Positions 20,382 through 31,210 of a DNA stretch of 64,000 bases are shown in pieces. The position numbers and the translations under genes were made by a program. The notes below the pieces were generated by a model. That model ran no database searches, was not told where the DNA came from, and was given only the letters and a program-made list of their open reading frames with translations. Source of the DNA: Cristatella mucedo (lineage: Eukaryota; Bryozoa; Phylactolaemata; Cristatellidae); assembly GCA_009760855.2 (NCBI GenBank), contig WPIO01000052.1:372001-436000 (forward strand). The letters are read 5' to 3'. Position 1 is the first letter of the stretch. The number at the start of each line of letters is the position of its first letter.

Positions 20382-20894
20382 ATGCTGTCTAGAAGAGACT
20401 TACAAATGGGTGGAACTTTAAACTTTGATTCAAACATATTAATAAACGTTGGAGAAACTGTTGATTCATTAGAAGCAGTTAATAAGTCATTTACTGATAA
20501 CAACTTCCTAAGAAAAGATTCAGTTTCAGATCAACGAATAACTGGTAATGTATCTGTAAACTCAAAAAAGTATGTAAGAATATCAGATCCTGTTAATGAA
20601 AGAGATATTGCAACAAACAAATATGTTGATACAAAAACCGGAATGTATAAACAAGATGAGGCAGTAAGTGGAGATTTAAGTGTTTATAGATTAGTAATGA
20701 ATAGAAGAGAACCCAATTTTACCTATTATTCACAAAATGATGTAATTGCTAATAAGTATATGCATCATTTCTATTTTAAATGTGGAAGCTTACCATTTGT
20801 TAGAACATTTGTAAGTAACACTGGCTTTATCAGTTATTGGGGTAATTTAGTTGCTAACAGTATTAATAAAATTGGATCTCCACCACAATCATAA
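20382..20894 (+). CDS. Tail-fibre-like protein 3
   Basis: 170-residue frame starting 2 bp after the preceding gene. Repeats: DLQMGGTLNFDSNILINVGE, DSLEAVNKSFTDNNFL, ITGNVSVNSKKYVRISDPVN and ERDIATNKYVDTK. The unique end is MHHFYFKCGSLPFVRTFV. The TAA at 20892 may be the true end or a premature stop, since the same frame continues with further coding-like sequence. Confidence 0.55.
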   Translation: MLSRRDLQMGGTLNFDSNILINVGETVDSLEAVNKSFTDNNFLRKDSVSDQRITGNVSVNSKKYVRISDPVNERDIATNKYVDTKTGMYKQDEAVSGDLSVYRLVMNRREPNFTYYSQNDVIANKYMHHFYFKCGSLPFVRTFVSNTGFISYWGNLVANSINKIGSPPQS

Positions 20895-21413
20895 TCTTCT
20901 CCTGAAAACGCACAGGTTTTAGCAAAACTATCAGATATTAACACACACAAAACCAACATACTCAAGAATAGAAATTAAAAAAAAGATATTAAAAGTGCAG
21001 TTGTAGGAAATGTTAATTTTATTGGGGATAATATTAAATATAAAGTTTACAATAGAATTTATGGTGAGAAATCATTTTTATTAAGAGATGATAATAGAAC
21101 AAGAATAAATTATAAACTTGCTGCAGTTGGTACTGCTATAAATATAAATAAAATATACGGTGACATTATATTTTTTAAATATAATCATAAACTGTATTCT
21201 CAAAATCTATATCTAACTGTATTCTCAAAATCTATATCTATCTAGTTTAATTAATATTAAACATTATAATGTTGAGAATAATGATATGCTATTGTTAAGT
21301 GAATCTATATTTAATTCTACTTGTTTTGATAAGCAGTTTTCAAAGATAGTCGCATTTAATCTTGTTTATCCTATTTTGAATTATGGCACTAATTTAACAC
21401 CAACTGATTTAAA
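20895..21413 (+). pseudogene. Possible further fibre or element gene remnant
   Basis: The frame of the preceding gene continues after TAA stops at 20892 and about 20980 with AVVGNVNFIGDNIKYKVYNR and YGEKSFLLRDDNRTRINYKL, ending at a TAG near 21243. A 27-bp duplication (ACTGTATTCTCAAAATCTAT twice, about 21190-21240) lies at its end. AT-rich coding-like sequence continues to about 21413. No family recognised. Confidence 0.35.
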
Positions 21414-21584
21414 TTATACTGAAATTTTACTATTATTACTAATATAAGAGCTAGCAATTTCTGGAATGAGTTTATCTAGTGAATTTCTAACTATACGTTG
21501 ATCTTGACCTTTAGGTTTTTGAAGACAGATCCTCCCTACCATTTCTCTAGATTGTTTACAACTCAAAATTCTTGAGACTTCCAT
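21414..21584 (-). CDS. Small basic protein, unrecognised
   Basis: Short frame of 56 residues starting directly after TATAGAAA. Basic, with EMVGRICLQKPKGQDQRIVR and a helical DKLIPEIASSYIS segment. The promoter-like signal is the main support. Confidence 0.45.
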   Translation of the reverse strand: MEVSRILSCKQSREMVGRICLQKPKGQDQRIVRNSLDKLIPEIASSYISNNSKISV

Positions 21585-21681
21585 TTTCTATATTTGAAAA
21601 TAAAATTGTATTTAGTTGAAATTAAATCCCTTCACCTTCAGATTCATCTACCTCTTCAGAGCAGTGTTTACCAAATAGAAG

Positions 21682-21882
21682 TTATTCTAGATCTACCTCT
21701 TCATCTGATTCCATGTATGAGGATGCTTCAGACTCGTAAGTCTCAGATTCCTCTTCTGTTTCCATTTCTGGATCGTAACTAGGATCATCGATTGAATCCT
21801 CTGAATACTCTGATTCACTGTCAGAACTGGTAATCTCAACTGATTCGTCTTCAGAAACTTGAAAATCTTCTTTTGGATCCAT
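21682..21882 (-). CDS. Highly acidic small protein
   Basis: 66 residues, dominated by Glu, Asp and Ser (SDSESEYSEDSIDDPSYD). The start follows TATTATAGG. Acidic tails of this type may mediate protein-protein contacts; function unknown. Confidence 0.4.
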   Translation of the reverse strand: MDPKEDFQVSEDESVEITSSDSESEYSEDSIDDPSYDPEMETEEESETYESEASSYMESDEEVDLE

Positions 21883-21891
21883 CCTATAATA

Positions 21892-22059
21892 CTAAAAATA
21901 ATTTTGTGAATATATATTTAGTTTCTCCATTGACTCGTATAAATCTATTTCCTCTTGTATATCCACTTGTTTTGTATCATCTTTCTTTTTCTCTTTACAT
22001 GAAAAAATAACTTTCGTTACTGGCAGTTGCTTAGTATCTTCACTCTTCCTGTTTGGCAT
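21892..22059 (-). CDS. Small charged protein, unrecognised
   Basis: 55 residues beginning PNRKSEDTKQLPVTKVIF, Lys/Glu/Asp-rich, starting after AATATAG. It lies next to the retrotransposon end that abuts the polymerase gene. Confidence 0.4.
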   Translation of the reverse strand: MPNRKSEDTKQLPVTKVIFSCKEKKKDDTKQVDIQEEIDLYESMEKLNIYSQNYF

Positions 22060-22079
22060 CTATATTACTATACGGCATC

Positions 22080-22440
22080 TATACGGGTCGTGGCAGAAAG
22101 CCTGAAACTCCCTCCCGATCTGCGTCAGAACATCCCCTGACTTGACCACATTTAGAAGAAACTTAAAAACACACCTATTTAGGACAGCATTTAGTGGGTC
22201 CCTGTGATTCGTCCTTGATGTGCTTATGCGTGCTGACACTGTGCATGTTGCCACTAACCACATTTGCATGCTGACCCTGTGCATGTCACCCCTAACCATA
22301 TTATTCATTTTGTTTGTTTTTCAAATATGATTTTACTTACCATTCAATTGCATTTCACTTTGCTGCAAATGTAAAGCGCCTAGAAAGAGATTAAGTTCTC
22401 TGGGGGCGCTTTATCAAGTGCATTATTATTATTATTATTG
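22080..22440 (+). mobile_element. CR1-like retrotransposon 3' end beside the polymerase gene
   Basis: From CCTGAAACTCCCTCCCGATC through the 3' UTR to the hairpin (22373-22421) and (ATT)n tail at about 22440. It is nearly identical to 13720-14057, including the phrase GCATGCTGACCCTGTGCATG. Its tail joins directly to the 3' end of the polymerase frame. Confidence 0.88.
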
Positions 22441-25400
22441 TTGTAATAAAATTACAAGTTTTACAATAACCTGCAGACTCTTTTATCCTATAGTGCCCGT
22501 AAGAGTAACTATGAATACCACAGTCTAACCAATACCGTTTTGAATCGAATGCTAATAATGCTTTTTTAGATTGTGTTATAGTATAAATTTGATGGCTTCT
22601 AGCTTGAAATCTTGATTGATTACAATAAACATCATATCCAGTTTCAAGACAACCAACATAATCAGAATGAGTCAAACACTTTTTTACTACATCTTTCTTT
22701 GTTCCTTTTGCTTTTTTAACTGCAGATTCAACTTCTATTCGTGTATCTTTCTTGATAGCTATTTGCATAGAATATAGTTTTGGTCTTATGAAAACACCCT
22801 CATCAAGTACAATTGATTTTTCAATCATAGCACCTTTCTCATCCTTAAGAAAATCTTTTGTTTTTGGATCTATTGAACATTCTTCACATATTTCATCTTT
22901 GAATTTTTCTAGACTTCCCTTAATAGCAGGTTTAATCTTTTGTGCTATTTCTAATTTCCATGTATCTTGATTCTTAGGATAACCAGATACATCTAGGTAA
23001 TCTAAATCATTTTCAAAGTCTCCATAAACATTATCAGTATTTTTTGCATTACCAAAGAATCAGTATCTGTATAAGCAAGACTTACTTTATCATTGTAATA
23101 ATCTTATATTGTGTTATAATAGATATCTTGCATTATCAGTTTAGAAATATCTAGAATTGTAGAACCTAAATAAATAGGCTTATCAAGCCAGATCTCTGCT
23201 TTTGTTGTTTCAATTCCAACTAAATTTCGATTAAACAACCTTCTGTCTTTAAACCTTGCACTCATTACTCTTTTATCTGAAACAAAAACATCCTTATCAT
23301 ATTTCAAATCAAACAATTCAATGTTTACTCTTTCTCCAACATTTTCCATTGTCTTTCCAAAGAATTCATTATTTTTAAGTTTAAAATATTTTTGAATAAA
23401 CTCATCCTTTGCTACTTTCTTCTTTCTGTGTTATTAAATATATATATCCACTCAACTATCTACTTTGTGTAAAACTCATTACTCCATGTATCTTAGTTAA
23501 TACGTATCCCCTTTCAATTGCAGTTGTAGATTTCTATAATGGATAACATATGTAACTTTTGGTTCTAAATCAACAATCAGTTTTTCTACTTTACTTTCGC
23601 AATCATCTATTTTTTCTCATCGTCTTTTAGTAATGTTTTCTTTTGATAATCAGAATATTCTTCAACATCTACTTTTCTTCTATTTGGTAGAATAGGACAA
23701 TCAGAGTAAGTGTCATGTAATTATTCTGGACAGTGCATTATCTACTTCAAAAGCATAACCAGTTTCAGCATCTTCTTTTAATTATAATATCTTTTTAGTT
23801 GTAAACTTTTTTTTGTTTATCTTCTAAAAACTTGAAATAAGAAATTGGAAGTGGTTGTGTCATTGCTGTAGCATATAATGAATTTGCATCGACATAAAGT
23901 AACCTACTCTTTTCTTTAGTACTATCATAATTAGGAGCCATCTCAGTATTAGCTTTAGCATATCTACATGATTCTTGTGTTATTCCTCCTCTTATTGCAC
24001 TTTCAAAGAAGTCAAAATGTTCACAGTTTATTAATAAATCTAGTTTAACCTTTAAAAATCTCAAACCTGCAGACCAAGTTAAACCTGGTGCTGTAAGGAA
24101 ATTGGCAGGATCTAAACCATCAATTTTCTTTGATAGATGCCTAAAATGTTGAAATACATCTGCCAGTAAAAGGACATCCATAGTTAGATAAATATCGATG
24201 TACTTTCCTAATGTATTTTCAGTGTTGGGATCTTTTTTCATCAATGCCCAAACTTTCTTAACACGATCATAATCTTTTTCATCTATGTTTGTATCATTTA
24301 ATGTGCTATAAAAACTTTTAATTGGGGGTAGTTACTTTTCATCTAGTCTTGAAAATGAGTCTATATACTCATAAGGCAATATGCCTTTTTCTGTTAATAG
24401 ATCGAATTCATTATCATCCAACATGGAAAAGTAATTTCTTGTTTGTTCTAATGGTTTTCCTGATTTAACAACATTCTTTACAAGATCTGCTAAATCTGTT
24501 TGCAACATTTGTAAAGAGTCTTTAAAAGTAAGTGAACCAATTTCAATGTTTATATATTTCTCCATGTTATTGGCAATAACTTTTTATCTAGTTTTAAATC
24601 TTGAGACTCTTGTACTAATAAATGCGAATCGTAACCTTTTAAGTTGTGAGTAAATACTGGAAGTTTACACTTCTTAGGATTAATGCTGAGATTTAAGTTG
24701 CAAGCATTATGAGCAGCTCCTCGATACTTTCCTGTTAAATGACAGTGATCTAAAACTTTATATCCATTTTAATCTAAATCACAAATATGACAAACAGTTG
24801 CATTTTCAAAATCTTCTTTGTCTTCTTTCTTAAAATTACTATAATCAAATGTATTGCATTTATCGATAATAGGTTTCATTTCATTTTTTATTATTTCAAC
24901 TTCTTTTAACAAACTTTTTAATAGATCTCTAACATTATTTGAACCATTGAATAATTTAAATGTTCTTTGTTTTCCTTCATAATCAATAATAGCATAAGCA
25001 GATGAATAAGTAATATGCTTTTGAAAAGTACCTTGTGGTGTAGTAGGATCTTCTTTATCTGTTTTTCTAACGCTTGTAAGTAAACATTCAAAGTTAGCAT
25101 AAGCAACATAAGGACACCATAACGTTTTAGCATAATCTTTAAAATAACATTTATCTTCTTTTTACTATCTGCACTTGGCATTCTTATTCTAGATTTACCA
25201 TCATTTCCTCGTTTGTATGCATCAATGTGTGATACTAGTTTTATCTTTAGAGTAAAACCTACACAAACACCTTTTACAAGTAAGCTGAGTTCCATATCCT
25301 TTACTACTTCTGCACAGTCCATTGAAGTTTTTAATAATTACATAATGAAAATTGCTTTTATTTGGAGTGCTATATAAAAAAAGATCTAAATGTTTCTCTT

Positions 25401-26407
25401 TCTCTTCATCAACTACTATAAGTGGGGTTAAAGTTTTATTATCATATTCATAAACATTAATAGTTATGTTAAATAATTCTGCCAAATGAGGAATATCAGC
25501 AACATTTAATACGTTTGAAGGATAATTTTCCTTAACATTGAACAACTCTTCTATTCTCTTTATATGTTGTGAATATTTCTCATGCAGTATTTCCTTTAAA
25601 TCAGCAGTAGATTCTGGATGGTTATCTCTCCAGTGAAGAAACCTTAACACACACCATAAAGCTCAAAGATTATTTGATTCATTCTTTATATTAATTGTTG
25701 ACCTCTTCTTTTCTAATCCTTCTGGCATTGGTAAATAACTACTGCCGAGTTTATGTCGAAAATAAGAAAACTTTGCATAAATAGCATTAGTGCCAACGAT
25801 AATCCAATTAGAAGCCCTTTCTAACCATTCCTCTACTTTCTTTTTAAAAGCAGCAAATTACATTCAAATTATTCTATCAATATCTGAAACTCTATTTATT
25901 TTTGAATTACTTACTCGTGAAATGGTTGATAATTAAATGCACCGCATTCTGAAACTAAAATAGGCGAAATAACAAGTGTCATTTTTAAGTCACTCTTGTT
26001 TTTAAGTAATTCTTTAATAACTTATTTCAATTCTGCTTCAATCCTATCATATCTTACATCAAAATCAATTACGTTCTTTTGTAGACCAACATATTCATAA
26101 TCTAAGAATTTACCATCAGAAGATTTTCCTAAAGACCACGCTGTTTCTTGGATTTTCAATAACCTCTTGGATTCTTTATCGAAAGACCAGCCACTTTTAG
26201 GCTTAACTGTTTTTTTAGCAATAGGATTATCTAGTTTTATAGCTGTTGGTGATCGTAGAGTTGCAATAAATGCATCTAAACTGTCTTTTGAGAAAGGATA
26301 TTTTGGAAGAATACCTTACGATTTCTTACCTCTTCTCTAGTACGTTTTGCATGATCGCTAAATTGTTCTCCCTCCCGTCACATGAAGTTATCAATGTTTT
26401 GAGACAT
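22441..26407 (-). pseudogene. Protein-primed family B DNA polymerase (Polinton pPolB), many breaks
   Basis: About 1,300 codons over several frames. N-terminus at about 26407 (SQNIDNF). Then RFLHWRDNHPES, ADIPHLAELFNITINVYEYD and the exonuclease I region YANFECLL (25090), where the usual Asp is Asn. A CHIC/HCHLTGKYRGAAHNACNL zinc-type motif follows (about 24700-24800), then DIYLTMDVLLLADVFQHF (24200), polymerase motif A DANSLYATAMTQPLP (about 23885), the motif C YTDTDSL (about 23060), and a C-terminal VVKKCLTHSDYVGCL to GIHSYSYGHYRI. Stops include TGA at 26378 and 25663, and TAA near 24331 and 24765, plus several frameshifts. It should replicate the element by protein priming; this copy cannot as it stands. 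Confidence 0.88.
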
Positions 26408-27202
26408 GTATTTAAAGATAGAAAAAATGTATTTAATTATCTAAACGTCTATAAGTAGATGTAAATGAAGGATATGGAGAATAGGGTCTCGAGAATAACG
26501 GCTGCCTTTAAACAAATCGGACGACGAGAAACGATCGAGCGGAAGCGAGATTGTTTATCGTAGGACGATTTGTTTAATTGATGACGTCATTCGACCGAGC
26601 CCTAGGCTACATGCCATTCATTTTACATCTACTCTCCGTCGAGCCTTCTGTTACAAAAGCTATACCAAGTCCTAATATGCCAAGTTTCGGCTCTATTACG
26701 TTTTCCGCTTAATTGTAAGCTGAATATAATCCTAATATAATTTATCATAGTCATAGTTATAATCCAGAATCATCTAAGGCAGTTGTGCTGGGCTATCGAA
26801 GTAAACAGCAAATTTAACCGCAACCTAGAAGCCTATCGATTCATGACTGCATACAAGTGTCTGCTTATAAATCACCACGTACAGGCAAGTACGTACGCTG
26901 CAAGATGTTGCACTTGTTACGCCAATGGCTCAACTGAGCTATTGTAAGTTTCGGCTTACCGAGCGGCGTAACCTACCACCTAATGCAATTTGGTTCGCGT
27001 CTACGCTCGATAAGCAGGCCTCCACGAAAGGAGTGTTTCCGGCGCTGACCTATTTATCATTACTAACGTAACCGCGCGGCGATAGCTCCATCGGCTTCCT
27101 ACCGGCATTGTGGCTAAAACACAAGCGGCCGCAACTGGGCGCCGAAAGTGACAGTTTACAGCGGCCTGTTAGTAGTGGTTACGCAACGGCGAAAGCACTT
27201 TA

Positions 27203-27355
27203 CGTGCGAGCACCAGACTGACGGAGTTAACTTTGCGAACTCTCGAAGCCCAGGTATAATAAGCTACCCTGTGCGCTTACGCAGCGCGTACCGGACCGAC
27301 GAAGTTAACTTCGAGAACTCCCGAACCCCGAGTATAATAAACTACCCTATGCGAG
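27203..27355. repeat. Two tandem units inside the right terminal repeat
   Basis: A unit of about 80 bp with GAC-GACG-AGTTAACTT and GTATAATAA-CTACCCT-TGCG occurs at about 27217-27275 and 27296-27355. The GTATAATAA word resembles a TATA-type element on either strand. Confidence 0.7.
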
Positions 27356-28360
27356 CCTCGATAGCGATGGTGCCGACCCCGAACGCAGACCGCCACAGCA
27401 CCCCAAGATACGAGCAGCTGAGTAGGTGGCAGAACACAACTGCGAAGTCAAAGTTGAATATTGCTGTTCGTCGCCGTAGGTTCGTCTCTCGTGCTCTCGA
27501 AGCGTAGTCATGCATCGACTATGGAAACTGCAGCCCGAGCTCCGTCCGTCGTCTACCTCTGCCCTCTAAACTCCTGACCTCGCGCGTAGCTGCTATTTAT
27601 ACTTAAGCACACCAGTCGGTGCCCATCCTGACCGCATCATATGAACCAATCTTCATTCTAACTTTAGCGCGTAGACCACGAGCAGGGTCTGTACTAGGCG
27701 CCCTAGTCGAACCCACTAAGGCAAGGGGTCCAATCGCGGCTAAGCTGAGAGCTGCTGCAGCTCACTAAGGGGGTCGTGAGTCCTCGGCGACGGAGCCCGA
27801 ACCGGAGCCTAAACCCTGACTGAAGAATTAGGGCTCTGCTTCCACCTTAACGGCAGGAATACCTCGTATACTACACCAAGCACTCTTGGGGGGACCACAT
27901 TCGCACGCACACACAAAACACAGAAGAAACACAAATGCTCGAGCACGATACAACCGCGTTCGGCGACGTCCACCAAATCCTCCTGGCGCTGTCTCATCAT
28001 ATCCGGTCAATCGCCGACGAACAACCAGCCCTCCTCCCTCGCTTTCAGAGAAACGAGTCCAGCAACTACCTACGACGGCGTCGAAACGGCGCCGAAGACG
28101 AAGAAGACGAAGACGCTCCTAGCGAGCGTCGCCCCATCATTATATAACTAGCCCGGACAATGGAGTCGACAAGCCAGCCGATATCAATCACCTCAGTGAC
28201 CTATGTGTCCCCTGGCTCGCAGCTCGAGAACGTAGGTACTCTTCACCCACTTCTTTTGTTCTCACGGAAACCGTCCAGCAATTCTAGGATGGCTGGCGGC
28301 GACAGCGACCTTGGCCAAGCGTTGCCCTATTCTTAAATTTCTAGCCTGGACTATAGGGTT

Positions 28361-28445
28361 TTGCAGCAAATGTAAAGCGCCTAGAAAGAGATTAAGTTCT
28401 CTGAGGGCGCTTTATCAAGTACATTATTATTATTATTATTATTAT
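28361..28445 (+). mobile_element. 85-bp CR1 3'-end insertion with target-site duplication
   Basis: Only the hairpin and (ATT)n tail are present. The 9-base word TATAGGGTT immediately precedes (28352-28360) and follows (28446-28454) the insert, a clean target-site duplication. This shows that the 3' end alone is mobilised, and it marks an insertion into the right terminal repeat. Confidence 0.85.
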
Positions 28446-28520
28446 TATAGGGTTGGCAGGCCAGCCAATATCAATCACCTCATTGTCCTACTACGATGTC
28501 TGCGTCCTCTTGCTCGAGGC

Positions 28521-31200
28521 CCTAGGACAGAGGTGCTTCCTGCTGAGGGGCTGTTATGGGCTCTAAAAGTGAGTCAGGCCGGCGCTGTGCTACACATTCA
28601 TGTGTTAGAAATCACTTTTGTGCCGGTCTTAGGAAACCTACTGGCGATGGTTCGGACATCAATGCAGCATGAAAGTAAGTAAAGCCAAAAGCTGGCAGAG
28701 CTCACGTTATCACGAGTGAGTGGCATATTAGGTGCAGAATTATTAGAATGCAAGCTGGAGTGGTGGCACAATATCGATGCCTATGCAGCGAGAATGGTAG
28801 CAACGCGAACAAACTGCACCTGCAGCCGTGCTGTGTAACGGCTGTCACGGCAACCTCGCAAAGTGCAAAGCCTTCAGTTGAACTGAAGGATAAATGCGAG
28901 TTAGTGAAGCATTCAGGGAGCCGTGTTCAGGTGCGCAACGCGACCGCAATTTTTTTCTAACGGTTTGCTTCCGAAACCAAGTGCTGATTGGCAAAATGAT
29001 CAAGCCTGGTTACCGTGATGTCGGCAGCCGTGCTGTCCAATTTTGCTCACAGCCATGCTTACGAGGGAATTACCTCTTACTTTTTGAAAGACCTGGTTGA
29101 AAAAAAACACGTTAACTTATAGATTAAAATTGTAGCAAGACGACGAGCGAATATTCGCCTCAGGGAAAACAGCACTGAGTATTAGCTTAGGGAACCGGAG
29201 TCTGCAAGGAGCTGTCTATGCTCATTATGTCCAACAGTGAGTAGCTGTGTTAAAAATTCAGTCTAAATTCAGGTGTCGAATATGAAAGTACGCATATGAC
29301 TTACTGGGAAGGATTTTATTTGCATGTGTACTTACCATTTTGCTTCTCATCTATGCTAATTGTTACTTTACGAAAAATAGGTTATCGGCAGTTAAGTCTA
29401 TAAGTTATATTTATAAAACCGTGAAATACGATGTCTTTCATATGACATGCGTAATAAGCACGCTAGTTACACCGCGACTACGGACGGCAGGGTTGAGGTC
29501 GTGTAATGGCTGCCAAGAGCAAGGCCGTTGCAAAGGTCAGTGAGTGAGCCCAGTCGCCGGCCGGCACAACACCCCCTCCCCCGCCCGAAAGAAAGACAAA
29601 ATGGCGATAGTTAGCAACGGGATCCATGGAGATGACCTGCTAGCCAGCGGAGCTCTAGTTGCTGCAACTGTTCCCCTCGCCAGGACTCACGTATGCAGCT
29701 GATTTGAGTCCGCGCCGGAACTCGCATCTTGCCGTTTGGACCTGCGACCAGCATACGAAATCCGAAAGGAGGATGTACGATTCTTGGCTGAGCGCTAAAT
29801 GGGTTTAGCTTCATTTAGGCCTGAGCACGAAAGATTTCCAAATTTGGTAGCTCCGTTACTGGTTGGAGGCAACGCCATCCGGTTTTCACACCAGATAGTC
29901 GAGAATGAACGCTGGGTGCCGCTTGCGTCTCTTTTCGCATGCCTCTCAATATTACGCACGGGCTTACAGATTGCCTGCGTCGCGTTGCAACGTAGCAATA
30001 TCAACGTGTAAGCGAGCGCCTCTGTAATGCCCGTAGTTACGGACCATGAGCCTGACAGTTGAACCTCGATAAGAAGTGGTAGCTTGGCCCCTAATTAGAA
30101 ATAAGCCGATTATCAAATAGTCGCGATAACCCAAGGCTTATGAACAGCATTACGTGCGATGCTGACTTACAACAATGTAACGCTTGTTCCTGACCGCAGT
30201 TGCTCTCTTAGAGCAACAGTCTGCAGGTCGGTGACTCTAGCGCTGAGCGTCAGCTGCTGTAAGCCTGTTCGTGAGTCAGCTGGAAGTCTCTACTGTGTCT
30301 CAGCAATACAATACTGGCTGTAGTTTGTGATTTCTTAACTACGCTGTTGTTGCCAGCGCCGCGTGCAGAGCATCGCGCGCTGCGTTGTTATCGTCGGCGT
30401 ATTACTAGTTTCATTTATTTGCACATTGCCCGCGTTGTTCCGCTACCCGAACTAGTGAGGGTGGCACGGGCATAACGCCGTAAGAGCTGTTCTCTATCAA
30501 CATGTCTTGCAATATTAAGCTTGGGCTTCCAGGCTGACTGCTATGAGTTGCGACTTAGCAGTACAGACGTGTAACCACTTGCTTGAGGCAGCTGCAGCGC
30601 TAAACTGTGTGCTGAAGCTAGCACAATCGTATGAATATCGCGCAGGAACCTGAAATCATATGGGCATGCCGAGATATTCAGGAGGTTATATTCGTTGCAT
30701 TTTATTGAAGTCGTGATGCGTGAAAAATTTTGAGATTCTTCAAGCCTCCGAAAGATGTCCTTACCAGTCAGTCCTGTGAGTGTGTGACCGAGAAAGACTA
30801 AACTATACCAAATCTTCATCTAGGTTATAAGAAATATAGTTAGCTACATCTGAGACTACCTACTGCTTTGCCTCAGCATTCTTCAGTCAGCTTGAATGCC
30901 TCGGCCTCTTCCTTTTCTTATTTCGCAAATTGAGATTCATCGTCAGTGTTGTGAATTGTTGCTAGATGCAGAGTTGAGCCTGCACGGGAAGCTTGTCGGA
31001 CTGTGGCTGCTTTTTCGTGCAACCTGCACGACGCTTTGATGAGTTATGGCCAGTGATATCGGCACACTATATTGGCTGGATTATAAGTACTCCACATTCG
31101 TTTAATCCAGTGCTTCACTTTGCTGTACGACTTGCTTTGTTACCGCAGTTTTCTCTGCTTGGGCCTTACACTAGTTTTAGACGACTATAGGGCTCGGTGA
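28521..31200. other. Unannotated host sequence with a possible first exon
   Basis: No repeat family or convincing gene over most of this GC-richer stretch. One candidate is listed separately at 29601. The rest shows only short frames without recognisable motifs. Confidence 0.35.
29601..29690 (+). CDS. Possible first coding exon (weak)
   Basis: A frame begins at an ATG in good context (AAAATGG) just after a GC-rich, CpG-containing leader and runs 30 codons (AIVSNGIHGDDLLASGALVA) to a possible GT donor (CAC|GTATGC). It could be a 5' exon of the downstream NWD1-like gene or of another gene. No homology recognised. Confidence 0.2.
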
Positions 31201-31210
31201 TTGCAAGTCT

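Larger units (their letters stand above)
1020..28520. mobile_element. Endogenous Polinton/Maverick (adintovirus-like) element, decayed
   Basis: The interval is delimited by inverted terminal repeats (left about 1020-2240, right about 26430-28520) around an AT-rich core. The core encodes an rve-type integrase, a major capsid protein, a packaging ATPase with GPSGTGKS Walker A, an adenovirus-type cysteine protease and a protein-primed type B DNA polymerase. This combination defines Polintons/Mavericks and adintoviruses. Genes lie on both strands: integrase, capsid block and polymerase on minus; protease, zinc-ribbon, HNH and main fibre genes on plus. Nearly every long gene has a frameshift, a stop or an insertion, so the copy is judged non-functional. 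The exact termini and the target-site duplication were not resolved because older repeats blur the outer edges. Confidence 0.9.
26430..28520 (-). repeat. Right terminal inverted repeat of the Polinton (copy C)
   Basis: Inverse of copies A and B. Inner end 26430-26640 mirrors 2041-2240. The CGGCGCTGACC word (27040) mirrors GGTCAGCGCC (1918). The GCGCTGTCTCATC and GACGGCGTCGAAAC region (27980-28090) mirrors 3120-3230 and 1365-1460. The arm is longer than the left one, with an additional stretch at about 27100-27700 absent from A. Frames within it match frames in copy B, but are not credible genes. A CR1 end is inserted near its outer end (28361-28445). Confidence 0.75.

Noticed and set aside
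9190-26380. A definite alternative genetic code for the element
   Set aside because: TGG is the usual Trp codon in the intact genes and TAA/TAG stops also break frames, so it is kept only as a hypothesis among the findings.
1020-28150. A and C as the LTR pair of a retrovirus-like element
   Set aside because: They are inverted, not direct, and flank DNA-virus genes; LTR-like motifs alone do not make LTRs.
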